In this document: piece by piece, positions 1 to 9,840 of the stretch
Layout of the letters: each line of letters opens with the position of its first letter
How positions within the stretch are numbered: position 1 is the first letter of the stretch
NCBI RefSeq assembly: GCF_006152065.1
Contig: NZ_VDFW01000011.1
Span: 124,001 to 188,000, forward strand
Source of the DNA: Amycolatopsis alkalitolerans
GTDB taxonomy: Bacteria; Actinomycetota; Actinomycetes; Mycobacteriales; Pseudonocardiaceae
Length of the DNA: 64,000 nt
Direction of reading: 5' to 3'
Program-made: the position numbers and the translations under genes
Notes under the pieces: generated by a model
Seen by the model: only the letters and a program-made list of their open reading frames with translations
Told to the model about the DNA's origin: nothing
Databases searched by the model: none

Positions 1-1394
<1,394 letters not shown>

Positions 1395-1396
1395 CC

Positions 1397-1426
1397 ATGA
1401 AGGCCCCGGCTGCCCGGGGCCTTCAT
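1397..1426. terminator. Bidirectional hairpin terminator between convergent genes
   Basis: A perfect 13-bp inverted repeat (ATGAAGGCCCCGG and its complement) with a 4-base loop CTGC starts two bases after the trmI stop. It ends about ten bases before the stop of the convergent minus-strand gene. There is no T-tract, as is common in high-GC actinobacteria. The position and symmetry suggest it serves both genes. Confidence 0.8.
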
Positions 1427-1436
1427 ACTCAGCCGG

Positions 1437-2234
1437 TCAGCTGGTCTTGTCGCCCGCGTAGCACCAGACCCCGCCTTCGAACTTGAGCCCGATCTGGAAG
1501 TCCTTGGTGCCGGCGGGGCCCTTCGCGGTGGCCGGGACGAACGCGATGTCGCCGGTCTTGTCGGCCGTGCCGTTGATGGTCACCGTGATGCCCTGCGGGA
1601 TGTCCGGCGCCTTCTGGCCCGTGCTCAGGCACACCGTGTCCTGCAGGGCCTGCCGGTCGGCGTTGTCGTAGGCCTGTGCCACCGCGTTGGCCGTGGCCTC
1701 CGGGGTCGACTTGCCGCCGACCGCCGGGGTGCCACTCGACCCCGAAGCGCTGGGCGGCCGGCTGGAACTGGACTTGCCCGTCGCGGGTGCCTTCTGGCTC
1801 ACGGGCGGCGGGGCCGCGGTGGCGCCGGACTTGTTGTCGTTGCCGGTCAGCAGGATCAGCGCGGTCACCCCGCCGCCGACCAGCACGACCACGGCCGCGA
1901 CGATGCCGATGATCATCCCGGTCTTCTTCTTCGGCGGCTCGCCGCCGGGGAACTGCCCGTAGCCGCCGAACTGCTGCGTGGGCCCGTCCGGGTAGCCGGG
2001 CTGCTGCGGGCCGCCGGGATACCCGGGCTGCGGCTGCGGGCCGCTCTGCGGGTACCCGGGCTGCTGCGGGTACCCGGGCTGCTGCGGGTAGCCGGGCTGG
2101 GGCTGCGGGCCGCTGGGCGGGAACCCGCCGCCCGGTGGCGGCTGCTGTCCCCACTGGCCGCGGCCGCCCTGGCCCTGCTGGCCGTACGGGTCCTGCGGCC
2201 CCCACTGCCCCGGCTGCTGTGGTGGATAGGTCAT
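1437..2234 (-). CDS. Proline/glutamine-rich single-pass membrane protein with C-terminal NTF2-like domain
   Basis: A 265-residue protein of three parts. Residues 1-95 are a low-complexity cytosolic arm rich in Pro, Gln, Gly and Tyr, with tandem PGYPQQ-type repeats. One membrane helix (about 105-127) follows a basic PPKKK stop-transfer. The remaining 135 residues are extracytoplasmic, with two cysteines that could pair. The outer part ([14 protein letters not shown] onward) looks like the small NTF2-like or lumazine-binding-like folds attached to such anchors in actinobacteria. Function is unknown. The next gene upstream on the same strand has the same architecture and the same MTYPP start, so the two are probably tandem paralogues in one transcript, 52 bases apart. 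Confidence 0.75.
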   Translation of the reverse strand: MTYPPQQPGQWGPQDPYGQQGQGGRGQWGQQPPPGGGFPPSGPQPQPGYPQQPGYPQQPGYPQSGPQPQPGYPGGPQQPGYPDGPTQQFGGYGQFPGGEPPKKKTGMIIGIVAAVVVLVGGGVTALILLTGNDNKSGATAAPPPVSQKAPATGKSSSSRPPSASGSSGTPAVGGKSTPEATANAVAQAYDNADRQALQDTVCLSTGQKAPDIPQGITVTINGTADKTGDIAFVPATAKGPAGTKDFQIGLKFEGGVWCYAGDKTS

Positions 2235-2286
2235 CGGGCTCCAGTCCCCTCGGTTCGGATGCGCCCTCGCGGGGCGGGTGCCCGGG

Positions 2287-2892
2287 TCAGGACCCGTCGA
2301 TGCACCATTTCTGCCCTTGCTGCCGCATCGGGATGGTCGTGCTCTGTGTGCTCCCGTTATAGGACACGCTCACCTGCGCCGTCGCGGTGGAGCCGCTGAT
2401 CCGAGGCGAACCGGACATGCTGCCATGCAGGTCGCTCGCCGCCGTCCACTGCCGCTGCAGCTTCGTCACGTCGGTCAGGCTCGGCGTGGTGCACAGCAGG
2501 GACGCGTAGCGCTGCGCGTCGCGGCTGTTGAACGCCGCGACCGCCTGCTGGGCCACGCTCGCCGGGCTGCCGGGCGCCGGGGCTTCGCTCCCGCCGGATC
2601 GGGTCAGCAGCACCAGCGCGGCGACCCCGCCGCCGACCACCACGACCGCGCCGACGGCGATGCCGGCGATCAGGCCCGTGCGCTTCTTCGGCCGCGGGGC
2701 GACCGGGCCTTCGAGGCTGCCGTAGGCCTCGAACGCGCCGGGTGGCTGGCCCCACGGGTCGAACTGCTGCGGGGGCGGGGGCAGCTGCCGTGTGCCCGGC
2801 GGGAACCCGCCCTGGGGGGCGAACGGCCCGGCCCCGCTGGGCATGCCGGGGGGTCCGGGCTGGCCGGCCGGCCCGCTCGGCGGGTAGGTCAT
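2287..2892 (-). CDS. Proline-rich single-pass membrane protein, paralogue of the downstream gene
   Basis: A 201-residue protein beginning [10 protein letters not shown], the start chosen because the upstream extension is arginine-rich nonsense and an AGGAG-like site precedes the ATG. It has a Pro/Gly-rich cytosolic arm (1-70), a PRPKKR basic motif, one membrane helix (about 75-97) and an outer domain. [22 protein letters not shown] in that domain is a typical first helix of an NTF2-like or DUF4878-type fold. Two cysteines are present in the outer domain (LLC and KWC). It is transcribed away from arc and is probably co-transcribed with the next minus-strand gene. Its molecular role is unknown. 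Confidence 0.72.
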   Translation of the reverse strand: MTYPPSGPAGQPGPPGMPSGAGPFAPQGGFPPGTRQLPPPPQQFDPWGQPPGAFEAYGSLEGPVAPRPKKRTGLIAGIAVGAVVVVGGGVAALVLLTRSGGSEAPAPGSPASVAQQAVAAFNSRDAQRYASLLCTTPSLTDVTKLQRQWTAASDLHGSMSGSPRISGSTATAQVSVSYNGSTQSTTIPMRQQGQKWCIDGS

Positions 2893-3452
2893 GCGCTCCT
2901 CGCTCCCTGTCAGGTGGCCGTCAACGCTGCCTTCGACGCACCGGAGGCCGGTCTGGTTCGCCCGGCGGCGGAATTCGCCGTGCCGGCGACCGCGTGATCT
3001 TAGCGTGGCCGCCGGTGGCTTCCCGGCGAACATCGAACCGGACCTGGCAGGAGTTCACTTCGTGGGAAGTTCACCGGACGGCCGGTGTGGGAAAGCGCTC
3101 TCCCGGCGCCGCGCGGCGGCCCCGGCCCGCCCACCCTGGCGAACGAGGAGGCGTTTTTCCTTGGTTTGAACGGCTTTCCCGCGGGCACTCGTCCAGATGA
3201 ACGTCCTGTAAAGCCTTGGTTGGGTGGTCGTGACATGGGTGACGCGCGCACAGCCCGGTCGGCCGCTCAGCGTTGCCTTGGCTCTACGGAGAGTAGTTCC
3301 AGGTTCCCGTTACGGAACACCGTGACGGGCGCTTGCGTAACGCGTTGGAACGTGTATCCGGTGCGACGCGCCGATCCTGTGATGCGGATAGACCTTTTCT
3401 TGTCGGTGATCGCCGGTACCGTGGACGAAAAGCACTCCGAGGAGGTGCCGAC
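2893..3452. other. 560-bp divergent intergenic region upstream of arc
   Basis: I see no convincing gene here; the overlapping open frames lack codon bias and family signals. It must hold the promoters for the minus-strand membrane-protein pair and for arc. Notable elements are a near-perfect 16-bp palindrome containing AAAGCGCT at 3089-3104 and a GTTCC-N6-GGAAC inverted repeat at 3303-3318. The stretch 3300-3420 is visibly richer in A and T than its surroundings, as expected of a promoter, but I cannot name the -35/-10 boxes with confidence. Confidence 0.6.
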
Positions 3453-5264
3453 ATGCAACACGACCTTCCCGGAGGTCGGCATGAAGAAGCCGACCCTTCA
3501 GAGACGACTGGAGCAGGAAAGACGCCGGACGAGTACGCGCGGCAGATGCGTTTCCTCGAGGAGGAAGTCGCACTGCTGCGGAGGAAGCTGACCGATTCCC
3601 CCCGCCAGAACCGGGTGCTGGAGCAACGCCTCGCCGAAGCATCGGAACGTGTGGCCCAGCTCACTGAGCGGAACAGCAAGCTGGTCGAGACCTTGCGCGA
3701 GGCGCGTGGGCAACTGCTCGCCCTGCGTGAGGAGGTCGACAGGCTTGCCCAGCCGCCCAGCGGTTACGGCGTGTTCGTCGAGGCCTATGAGGACAGTACG
3801 GTCGACGTCTTCACGGCGGGACGGAAGATGCGGGTGTCCGTATCTCCGGCGGTGGAGATCGACTCGCTGCAGCGTGGTCAGGCGCTGCGGCTCAACGAGG
3901 CCCTGACCGTGGTCGAGGGCGGCGACTTCGAGCGCACCGGTGAGGTGTGCGCGCTGCGCGAGGTGCTCGCCCCCGAGATCGAGGACGGCGCGCACCGTGC
4001 GCTCGTCGTCGGGCACGCCGACGAGGAGCGGGTGGTCTGGCTTTCGGATCCGCTGGCGGCGCAAGCGCTCAAACCGGGCGATTCGCTCCTGGTCGACTCG
4101 AAGGCGGGCTACGCCTACGAGCGAGTGCCGAAGGCCGAGGTCGAGGATCTCGTGCTGGAAGAGGTCCCGGATGTCCGGTATGAGGACATCGGCGGTCTCG
4201 GCCGGCAGATCGAGCAGATCCGCGACGCGGTCGAGCTCCCGTTCCTGCACGCGGACCTCTACCGCGAGTACGAGCTGCGGCCGCCCAAGGGTGTCCTGCT
4301 CTACGGCCCCCCCGGCTGCGGTAAGACCCTGATCGCCAAGGCGGTGGCCAACTCGCTGGCGAAGAAGGTCGCCGAGGCCAGGGGTGAAGGCGACGGCACG
4401 GTGGAAGCCAAGTCGTACTTCCTCAACATCAAGGGCCCGGAGCTGCTGAACAAGTTCGTCGGGGAGACCGAGCGGAGCATCCGCCTGATCTTCCAGCGGG
4501 CGCGGGAAAAGGCCTCGGGCGGCACCCCCGTCATCGTCTTTTTCGACGAGATGGAGTCGATCTTCCGCACCCGTGGCAGCGGTGTCTCCTCGGACGTGGA
4601 GACCACGATCGTGCCGCAGCTGCTGGCGGAGATCGACGGTGTCGAAGGGCTCGAGAACGTCATCGTGATCGGCGCCTCGAACCGTGAGGACATGATCGAC
4701 CCGGCGATCCTGCGGCCGGGCCGGCTCGACGTGAAGATCAAGATCGAACGGCCCGACGCCGAGGGCGCGAAGGACATCTTCTCCAAGTACCTCACCTCGG
4801 GGCTGCCGATCCACGCCGACGACCTCGCCGAGTTCGGTGGCGACATCCCGGCCACGATCGACGCGATGATCCAGCACACCGTCGAGAGGATGTACTCCGA
4901 AACCGACGAGAACAGGTTCCTCGAGGTCACCTACGCCAACGGGGACAAGGAGATCCTGTACTTCCGCGACTTCAACTCGGGCGCGATGATCCAGAACATC
5001 GTGGACCGGGCGAAGAAGTCGGCGATCAAGTCCGTGCTCGAGACCAAGCAGCCGGGCCTGCGGGTCCAGCACCTGCTGGACGCGATCGTGGACGAGTTCG
5101 CGGAGAACGAGGACCTGCCGAACACGACCAACCCGGACGACTGGGCCCGGATCTCCGGTAAGAAGGGCGAGCGGATCGTGTACATCCGCACGCTCGTCAC
5201 CGGCAAGAACCAGGATTCCGGGCGCGTCATCGACACTGCGACCAACACCGGCCAGTACCTGTAG
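3453..5264 (+). CDS. arc: Proteasomal AAA+ ATPase ARC (Mpa)
   Basis: A 603-residue ring ATPase that recognises pupylated proteins, unfolds them and feeds them to the 20S proteasome. A coiled coil (about residues 25-80; this part captures Pup in the family) precedes two OB-type folds (about 85-235) and the AAA+ module. The Walker A motif GPPGCGKT is at 285-292 and Walker B ([10 protein letters not shown]) follows. The C-terminus ends GQYL, with the penultimate tyrosine that docks into proteasome alpha-ring pockets. The ATG at 3453 has GGAGGTG six bases upstream; the longer upstream frame lacks support. Equivalent to Rv2115c (mpa). It stands apart from dop by about 2.7 kb of unrelated genes. 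Confidence 0.96.
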   Translation: MQHDLPGGRHEEADPSETTGAGKTPDEYARQMRFLEEEVALLRRKLTDSPRQNRVLEQRLAEASERVAQLTERNSKLVETLREARGQLLALREEVDRLAQPPSGYGVFVEAYEDSTVDVFTAGRKMRVSVSPAVEIDSLQRGQALRLNEALTVVEGGDFERTGEVCALREVLAPEIEDGAHRALVVGHADEERVVWLSDPLAAQALKPGDSLLVDSKAGYAYERVPKAEVEDLVLEEVPDVRYEDIGGLGRQIEQIRDAVELPFLHADLYREYELRPPKGVLLYGPPGCGKTLIAKAVANSLAKKVAEARGEGDGTVEAKSYFLNIKGPELLNKFVGETERSIRLIFQRAREKASGGTPVIVFFDEMESIFRTRGSGVSSDVETTIVPQLLAEIDGVEGLENVIVIGASNREDMIDPAILRPGRLDVKIKIERPDAEGAKDIFSKYLTSGLPIHADDLAEFGGDIPATIDAMIQHTVERMYSETDENRFLEVTYANGDKEILYFRDFNSGAMIQNIVDRAKKSAIKSVLETKQPGLRVQHLLDAIVDEFAENEDLPNTTNPDDWARISGKKGERIVYIRTLVTGKNQDSGRVIDTATNTGQYL

Positions 5265-5271
5265 GGGTTGG

Positions 5272-5310
5272 GAAAGCGGGGCCGCCGACCAGTTCGGCCG
5301 CCCCGCTTTC
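5272..5310 (+). terminator. Hairpin terminator of arc
   Basis: An 11-bp perfect inverted repeat (GAAAGCGGGGC / GCCCCGCTTTC) with a 17-base loop begins eight bases after the arc stop codon. It has no long T-tract, like the other terminators in this window. Confidence 0.75.
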
Positions 5311-5334
5311 GCATGTCGCGCCGACGCGTTGTCT

Positions 5335-5350
5335 GTATAACGATCTATAC
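5335..5350. promoter_or_regulatory. Palindromic operator candidate GTATA-N6-TATAC overlapping a -10 box
   Basis: The sequence is GTATA ACGATC TATAC. Its right arm forms the first five bases of TATACT (5346-5351), a near-consensus -10 box eight bases before the ATG at 5360. A bound protein would therefore block the promoter. The downstream gene encodes a small HTH-like protein, so autorepression is plausible. An almost identical palindrome (one base different) occurs at 58949-58964. Confidence 0.5.
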
Positions 5351-5359
5351 TTCGGCGCT

Positions 5360-5698
5360 ATGAGCGAGCCTGCCCGTCCCCACGCTCCGGTGACCGCCGC
5401 GGATGTGCTGACCTGGCTGGAAGAGACCGCGATCGCCGTGCGGGCCGGGGAGGTCGGCGCGGACGAGCTGATCGCCGTGCTCGGCGAGCTGCGGCGCGCC
5501 TCGGCGGCCTGTGCCGACGCGTCGGACTGGGCACTGCTGGCCGCGCGCGAGGCGGGCGCGAGCCTGCGGCAGATCGCGCCCGTGTTCGGCAAGGGTTACG
5601 TGCGCGCGCCCGCGGCGCGCCTGGAGAAGCTGCACCGGCAGGCGCTGAACTCCGGGCAGTGGCTGGAAATCCTCCGCCAGCGCGCGGACGGTGTATAA
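5360..5698 (+). CDS. Small putative HTH DNA-binding protein
   Basis: A 112-residue, mostly helical protein that I do not recognise as a named family. Residues about 60-95 (AREAGASLRQIAPVFGKG) read like a helix-turn-helix of the sigma-region-4 or MerR-like kind, in which GASLRQIA is the turn. The N-terminal 50 residues form two predicted amphipathic helices. There is no signal peptide or membrane segment. The ATG lies close behind a TATACT box with no Shine-Dalgarno, so translation is probably leaderless. The palindrome over that promoter suggests it may regulate itself. It sits alone between the arc terminator and an aldo/keto reductase. Confidence 0.6.
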   Translation: MSEPARPHAPVTAADVLTWLEETAIAVRAGEVGADELIAVLGELRRASAACADASDWALLAAREAGASLRQIAPVFGKGYVRAPAARLEKLHRQALNSGQWLEILRQRADGV

Positions 5699-5731
5699 CC
5701 ACCTGGGGGCAGACATCGACACTCGCCATGT

Positions 5732-5775
5732 GTTGTCGCGGGTGGCACGGACCGTTGCCGCGGGTGGCACGGACC
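5732..5775. repeat. Two tandem copies of a 22-bp unit
   Basis: Two abutting 22-bp units, each starting GTTG and ending GGCACGGACC, differ at only one position (T versus C at base 5). They lie in the short gap before the aldo/keto reductase gene, about 20 bases before its likely start. The spacing is close to two helical turns, so they could be paired binding sites, or simply a slippage duplication. Confidence 0.75.
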
Positions 5776-5794
5776 ATGAGGAAGGGGCAGGGCC

Positions 5795-6721
5795 CTGCGT
5801 ATCGGACTCGGCTTGGCCGCGGTGGGCCGGCCCGCGTACATCAACTTGGGCAGGGCGGAGGAACTTCCCGCGGAGCGGGACGTCGAGACGATGCGGCGGG
5901 TCACCTACGCCATGCTCGACGGGGCCTACCAGGCCGGCGTCCGCTGGATCGACGTCGCGCGGTCCTACGGCAGGGCCGAGGAGTTCCTGGCCGGGTGGCT
6001 GGCCAGGCGGAACCACGGCGACCTCACCGTGTCCAGCAAATGGGGGTACACCTACGTCGGCGCGTGGCGGATGGACGCGGCGATGCACGAGGTCAAGGAG
6101 CACTCGGCGAGCAGCTTTTCCCGCCAGTGGTCGGAAAGCCGGGCCCTGCTGGGCTCGGCGATCAACCTGTACCAGGTGCATTCGCTGACCACGGACAGCC
6201 CGCTGTTCACCGACGAGCCGCTGCTGCGCGCGCTGTCGGCCCTCGGTGACGACGGGGTGCGCGTCGGGTTTTCGACGTCGGGGCCGCGTCAGGCTGAGGT
6301 CATCCGGCGTGCCTTCGAACTCGAGGTCGCCGGGCGGCCGATCTTCACCGCGGTCCAGTCCACCTGGAACCTGCTGGAACCCTCGGCCGGGCGCGCGCTC
6401 GCCGAGGCGCATGCGGCCGGGAACCTGGTGCTGGTCAAGGAAACGCTCGCCAACGGCAGGCTCGTGGTCTCCCCGCCGCCGGTGGTGTCCCGGATCGCGG
6501 CCCGCCACGGGGTCGGGCCCGACGCCGTCGCGGTCGCGGCCGTGCTGGCGCGGCCGTGGGCGGGCACGGTGCTCGTCGGGCCGTCCAGTACCGCGCAACT
6601 GACCGCCAATCTCGCCGCGACCAGGGTGAATCTCGCCGACGGTGAACTGCGGGCGCTTGCGACGCTCGCCGAGCAACCGCGCGACTACTGGGCACGCCGA
6701 TCCTCTTTGCATTGGCGGTGA
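5795..6721 (+). CDS. Aldo/keto reductase family oxidoreductase
   Basis: An NADPH-dependent reductase of the aldo/keto reductase barrel fold, acting on an unknown carbonyl. The family pattern is visible in order: IGLGLAAVGRPAYINLGR at the N-terminus, GVRWIDVARSYG (Asp and Tyr of the active site), VSSKWGYTY (Lys), YQVHS (His region) and VLVGPSS near the C-terminus (cofactor loop). The first ATG/GTG/TTG gives TTG at 5813, but that cuts off the conserved RIGLGL strand. A CTG at 5795 restores it and has GAGGAAGGGG ideally spaced upstream; the frame is closed by a TGA at 5777. I therefore place the start at CTG 5795 (308 residues). Confidence 0.82.
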   Translation: MRIGLGLAAVGRPAYINLGRAEELPAERDVETMRRVTYAMLDGAYQAGVRWIDVARSYGRAEEFLAGWLARRNHGDLTVSSKWGYTYVGAWRMDAAMHEVKEHSASSFSRQWSESRALLGSAINLYQVHSLTTDSPLFTDEPLLRALSALGDDGVRVGFSTSGPRQAEVIRRAFELEVAGRPIFTAVQSTWNLLEPSAGRALAEAHAAGNLVLVKETLANGRLVVSPPPVVSRIAARHGVGPDAVAVAAVLARPWAGTVLVGPSSTAQLTANLAATRVNLADGELRALATLAEQPRDYWARRSSLHWR

Positions 6722-6774
6722 AGGCTTCCGCTAGTCTCGGCGCCCCAGCTACCGAGCAGAACGGGGGCGATTCG

Positions 6775-7392
6775 GTGCGTTACGGACGGTTAGTGGTCCT
6801 GAGCACGGTCCTGCTGGCCGGACTCGCGGGTTGCGCCGACCGGCCCAACAATCTCGAGACGTACTACGACCGGCCGGCCGGCGCGGCCACCACGAGCACC
6901 CCGCCGCCGGCCGCGCCCGGGAAGCCGGACGCGGCGGCCGCCGCGGCGAGCAGCGCTCAGCGGGAGATCGCGGACGAGGTGACCGCGGCGGTGCTGACCA
7001 AGAGCGATCTCGCCGGCGAGGGCGTGCGCCCGGCGACCGAACGCCCCGAGAGCAGTGCGTGCTTCAACGGGGTGCCCGCGGGCGATCCGCGCGGCGCGAG
7101 CTGGACCTATTCCAGCGGTTCCTCGCTGATCCAGCAGGTCACCGGCTATCTCGACGAGACCGCGACCGGTGTGCTCGACCGGGTGCGGTGCGACGGGCGT
7201 GCGCTGGACCTCCCCCTGCCCTCCGGGGCGGAGTCGGTTCGCGGCTGGTGTTCCGGCGGGACCTGCACGGTGTTGCTGGCGGCCGGGCATGTGCTGTCGG
7301 GCCTGGAGGTCTCCGCGACCACCAGCACCCGCGCCGAGGACGCCGTGAAGAGCCTCGCCCCGCTGGCCGCGCGGAAGCTGCCCGCCACCTGA
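6775..7392 (+). CDS. Secreted lipoprotein of unknown function
   Basis: A 205-residue protein with a short basic N-terminus, a hydrophobic core and the lipobox LAGC (lipidated cysteine at residue 20). A linker rich in Pro, Thr and Ala (about 30-60) leads to an extracellular domain of about 140 residues with four cysteines. I chose the GTG at 6775 because it places the signal peptide correctly; the longer frame from 6712 would bury it. The outer domain resembles the sensor-like or PknH-type folds that are common in actinobacterial lipoproteins, but I cannot assign one. It converges with the Nudix gene 15 bases away. Confidence 0.72.
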   Translation: MRYGRLVVLSTVLLAGLAGCADRPNNLETYYDRPAGAATTSTPPPAAPGKPDAAAAAASSAQREIADEVTAAVLTKSDLAGEGVRPATERPESSACFNGVPAGDPRGASWTYSSGSSLIQQVTGYLDETATGVLDRVRCDGRALDLPLPSGAESVRGWCSGGTCTVLLAAGHVLSGLEVSATTSTRAEDAVKSLAPLAARKLPAT

Positions 7393-7407
7393 TCCCGGCT
7401 CACGAGT

Positions 7408-7911
7408 TCAGCCGTAGCGGCGGAACCACTCGAGAATGCCGGCGCGGCCGTCGGGAATCAGCGGGCTCGACGGGTCCTGCGCCCACGCCCGCAGTTCGCC
7501 CAGTGGCATCCAGCGCCCTTCGACGATCTCCTCGGGCTGGTGCGTGATCGGGCCGTCCCAGCGGGCCTCGAAGGCAAAGTTGTGGCACCGGTACGGCGGC
7601 TGCTCGAAGACATGGGTGAACAGCGGTGTCAGTGCCGTGCGCACGCCCAGCTCCTCGGCCAGCTCACGGGAAGCGCATTCGGCGGGCGTTTCCCCGGCGG
7701 CGACCACCCCGCCCGCCCAGCAGTCCCACAGCCCGCCGAACACGTCCTTGTCCGGCGAGCGGCGGTGGATGTAAGCGCTTTCTCCGTCGCCCGACCGGAG
7801 CAGGACCTCACCGGCGGCATGCCACAGCCCGCGTGCCCGCATCTCCGCCCTCGTCGTGCTGCCGGTGACGGTACCGAGGGCGTCGTAGACGGCCACCTGC
7901 TCGTCGGGCAT
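7408..7911 (-). CDS. Nudix hydrolase
   Basis: A 167-residue hydrolase of nucleoside diphosphates linked to another moiety. The Nudix box is complete: G-x5-E-x7-REL-AEELGV, starting GVVAAGE and ending in the metal-binding EELG. An N-terminal extension (MPDEQVAVYDALGTVTGSTTR) is typical of the isopentenyl-diphosphate-isomerase-like or YfcD-type Nudix subgroup. I chose the ATG at 7911; a longer frame to 7953 adds an arginine-rich segment without support and would crowd the dop promoter. It is divergent from dop, with 77 bases between the starts. Confidence 0.85.
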   Translation of the reverse strand: MPDEQVAVYDALGTVTGSTTRAEMRARGLWHAAGEVLLRSGDGESAYIHRRSPDKDVFGGLWDCWAGGVVAAGETPAECASRELAEELGVRTALTPLFTHVFEQPPYRCHNFAFEARWDGPITHQPEEIVEGRWMPLGELRAWAQDPSSPLIPDGRAGILEWFRRYG

Positions 7912-7976
7912 GCACCGACGGTAGCGGTTACCGGCTCGCAACGTGGACGCCACGCGCCGGCCGCCGCGGCGACCCG

Positions 7977-7982
7977 TAGGCT
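7977..7982 (+). promoter_or_regulatory. -10 box of a leaderless dop promoter
   Basis: TAGGCT fits TAnnnT and is separated from the dop ATG by exactly six bases, so transcription would start at or next to the start codon. No Shine-Dalgarno is present. The -35 is not recognisable. Confidence 0.5.
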
Positions 7983-7988
7983 TGGGAC

Positions 7989-9491
7989 ATGCGGCGGATC
8001 ATGGGAACCGAGGTCGAATACGGCATCGCGGTGCCGGGTGACGCGACCGCGAACCCGGTGCTGACCTCGACACAGGTGGTGCTGGCCTACGCGGCCGCGG
8101 CCGAGATCCCCCGGGCACGGCGGGCGAGATGGGACTACGAGGTCGAGTCCCCGCTGCGGGACGCGCGCGGGTTCGACCTGGCGGGCCCTGGCGGGCCCGG
8201 CCACGACCCCGACGTCGAGGACCTCGGCGCGGCCAACGTCATCCTCACCAACGGCGCCCGGCTCTACGTCGACCACGCCCATCCCGAGTACTCCGCGCCC
8301 GAGGTCACCAACGCGCGCGACGCGGTGATCTGGGACAAGGCGGGGGAGCGGGTGATGGAGGAGGCCGCGATCAAGGCCGCCACCGTGCCCGGCCAGCCAC
8401 CCCTGCAGCTGTACAAGAACAACGTCGACGGCAAGGGCGCCAGCTACGGCACCCACGAGAACTACCTGATGTCCCGCGCGACGCCGTTCACCTCGGTCAT
8501 CGGGGGGCTCACCCCGTTCTTCGTCTCGCGCCAGGTCGTCACCGGCTCCGGCCGGGTCGGCGTCGGCCCGCAGGGCGAGGAGGCCGGCTTCCAGCTGTCG
8601 CAGCGCTCGGACTACATCGAGGTCGAGGTCGGCCTGGAGACCACGCTCAAGCGCGGCATCATCAACACCCGCGACGAACCGCACGCCGACGCCGACAAGT
8701 ACCGCAGGCTGCACGTCATCATCGGGGACGCGAACCTCGCCGAGTACTCGACGTTCCTCAAGGTCGGCACCACCGCGCTGGTGCTGGACATGATCGAGAC
8801 CGGCCAGCGGTTCGACGACCTCAAGCTCGACGAGCCGGTCCGCTCGGTGCACCAGATCAGCCACGATCCCACCCTCAGGACGAAGGTGCCGATCGCCGGC
8901 GGCCGGAAGTACACCGGGCTGGAGATCCAGTTCGCCTACCACGAGCTGGCGGCCGCGCACCTGGAGCGCGAGGGCGGCGACGAGCAGTCCAAGGAGGTGC
9001 TGCGGGTCTGGGGCGAGGTCCTCGACGCGCTCGCGCGCGATCCGGCCGAGTGCGCCGACCGGCTGGACTGGGTCGCCAAGCTGCGCCTGCTGGAGGGTTA
9101 CCGCCAGCGTGACCAGCTGGGCTGGGGCGCGCCGCGGCTGCACCTGGTCGACCTGCAGTACTCCGACGTGCGCCTCGACAAGGGCCTCTACAACCGCCTG
9201 GTCACCCGCGGCTCGATGAAACGCCTGGTCAGCGAGGACGAGGTGCAGCACGCGATCACGAACCCGCCGGAGGACACGCGGGCCTACTTCCGCGGCCGGA
9301 CGCTGGAGAAGTACGCGGCCTCGATCGCGGCCGCGTCCTGGGATTCGGTCATCTTCGACGTGGGCAAGGAATCGCTCGTGCGGATCCCGACCCTGGAACC
9401 GCTGCGCGGCACGAAAGCGCACGTCGGCAAGCTGCTGGAGGACTCCGCGACAGCCGAGGAGCTGGTGGAGGCGCTCACCGGCAGCGACTGA
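7989..9491 (+). CDS. dop: Depupylase/deamidase Dop
   Basis: A 500-residue enzyme of the glutamine-synthetase-like carboxylate-amine ligase fold. It deamidates the C-terminal Gln of Pup to Glu and also removes Pup from substrates. The start [18 protein letters not shown] is diagnostic (Glu in the ATP/Mg site). A Dop-specific loop rich in Gly and Pro follows (about 55-80), and [11 protein letters not shown] and [22 protein letters not shown] supply further nucleotide and Pup-binding residues. Equivalent to Rv2112c. It heads dop-pup-prcB-prcA; the gap to pup is 83 bases. Its paralogue PafA is encoded 2.2 kb downstream. Confidence 0.96.
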   Translation: MRRIMGTEVEYGIAVPGDATANPVLTSTQVVLAYAAAAEIPRARRARWDYEVESPLRDARGFDLAGPGGPGHDPDVEDLGAANVILTNGARLYVDHAHPEYSAPEVTNARDAVIWDKAGERVMEEAAIKAATVPGQPPLQLYKNNVDGKGASYGTHENYLMSRATPFTSVIGGLTPFFVSRQVVTGSGRVGVGPQGEEAGFQLSQRSDYIEVEVGLETTLKRGIINTRDEPHADADKYRRLHVIIGDANLAEYSTFLKVGTTALVLDMIETGQRFDDLKLDEPVRSVHQISHDPTLRTKVPIAGGRKYTGLEIQFAYHELAAAHLEREGGDEQSKEVLRVWGEVLDALARDPAECADRLDWVAKLRLLEGYRQRDQLGWGAPRLHLVDLQYSDVRLDKGLYNRLVTRGSMKRLVSEDEVQHAITNPPEDTRAYFRGRTLEKYAASIAAASWDSVIFDVGKESLVRIPTLEPLRGTKAHVGKLLEDSATAEELVEALTGSD

Positions 9492-9574
9492 CCCACGGCA
9501 AGCCGTGCCGTGACCATGCCCCGATTGTCGTTCCCACTGGGTAGTCTGGAAGCAACAGCTCACCGGGAGGCGAG

Positions 9575-9769
9575 ATGGCTCAGGAAAAGATCGAAAAGCA
9601 CGGCGGCGGCGACTCGGACGAGGAACTCGAGGGGGGCGCCCCGGCAGGCCAGGAACGCCGCGAGAAGCTCGGCGAGGACGTCGACACGATCCTCGACGAG
9701 ATCGACGACGTGCTGGAGGAGAACGCGGAGGACTTCGTGCGTGCCTACGTGCAGAAGGGCGGGCAGTAA
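9575..9769 (+). CDS. pup: Prokaryotic ubiquitin-like protein Pup
   Basis: A 64-residue disordered tag protein. It ends Gly-Gly-Gln, so it must be deamidated by Dop before PafA can join it to lysines of target proteins. The middle helix (EDVDTILDEIDDVLEENAEDFV) is the part that binds the ARC coiled coil. The only cis features needed are present: a clear GGGAGG site before the ATG and a TAGTCT box at 9542-9547 that may give it its own promoter. It lies between dop and prcB, the standard order. Too small for many gene finders but unmistakable. Confidence 0.97.
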   Translation: MAQEKIEKHGGGDSDEELEGGAPAGQERREKLGEDVDTILDEIDDVLEENAEDFVRAYVQKGGQ

Positions 9770-9840
9770 CGCCGTCCGCTCCGGCCACTAGGCTCACCGC
9801 ATCGCCAGCCCCACCGACCTGATGGGAATCACGAGCACGC

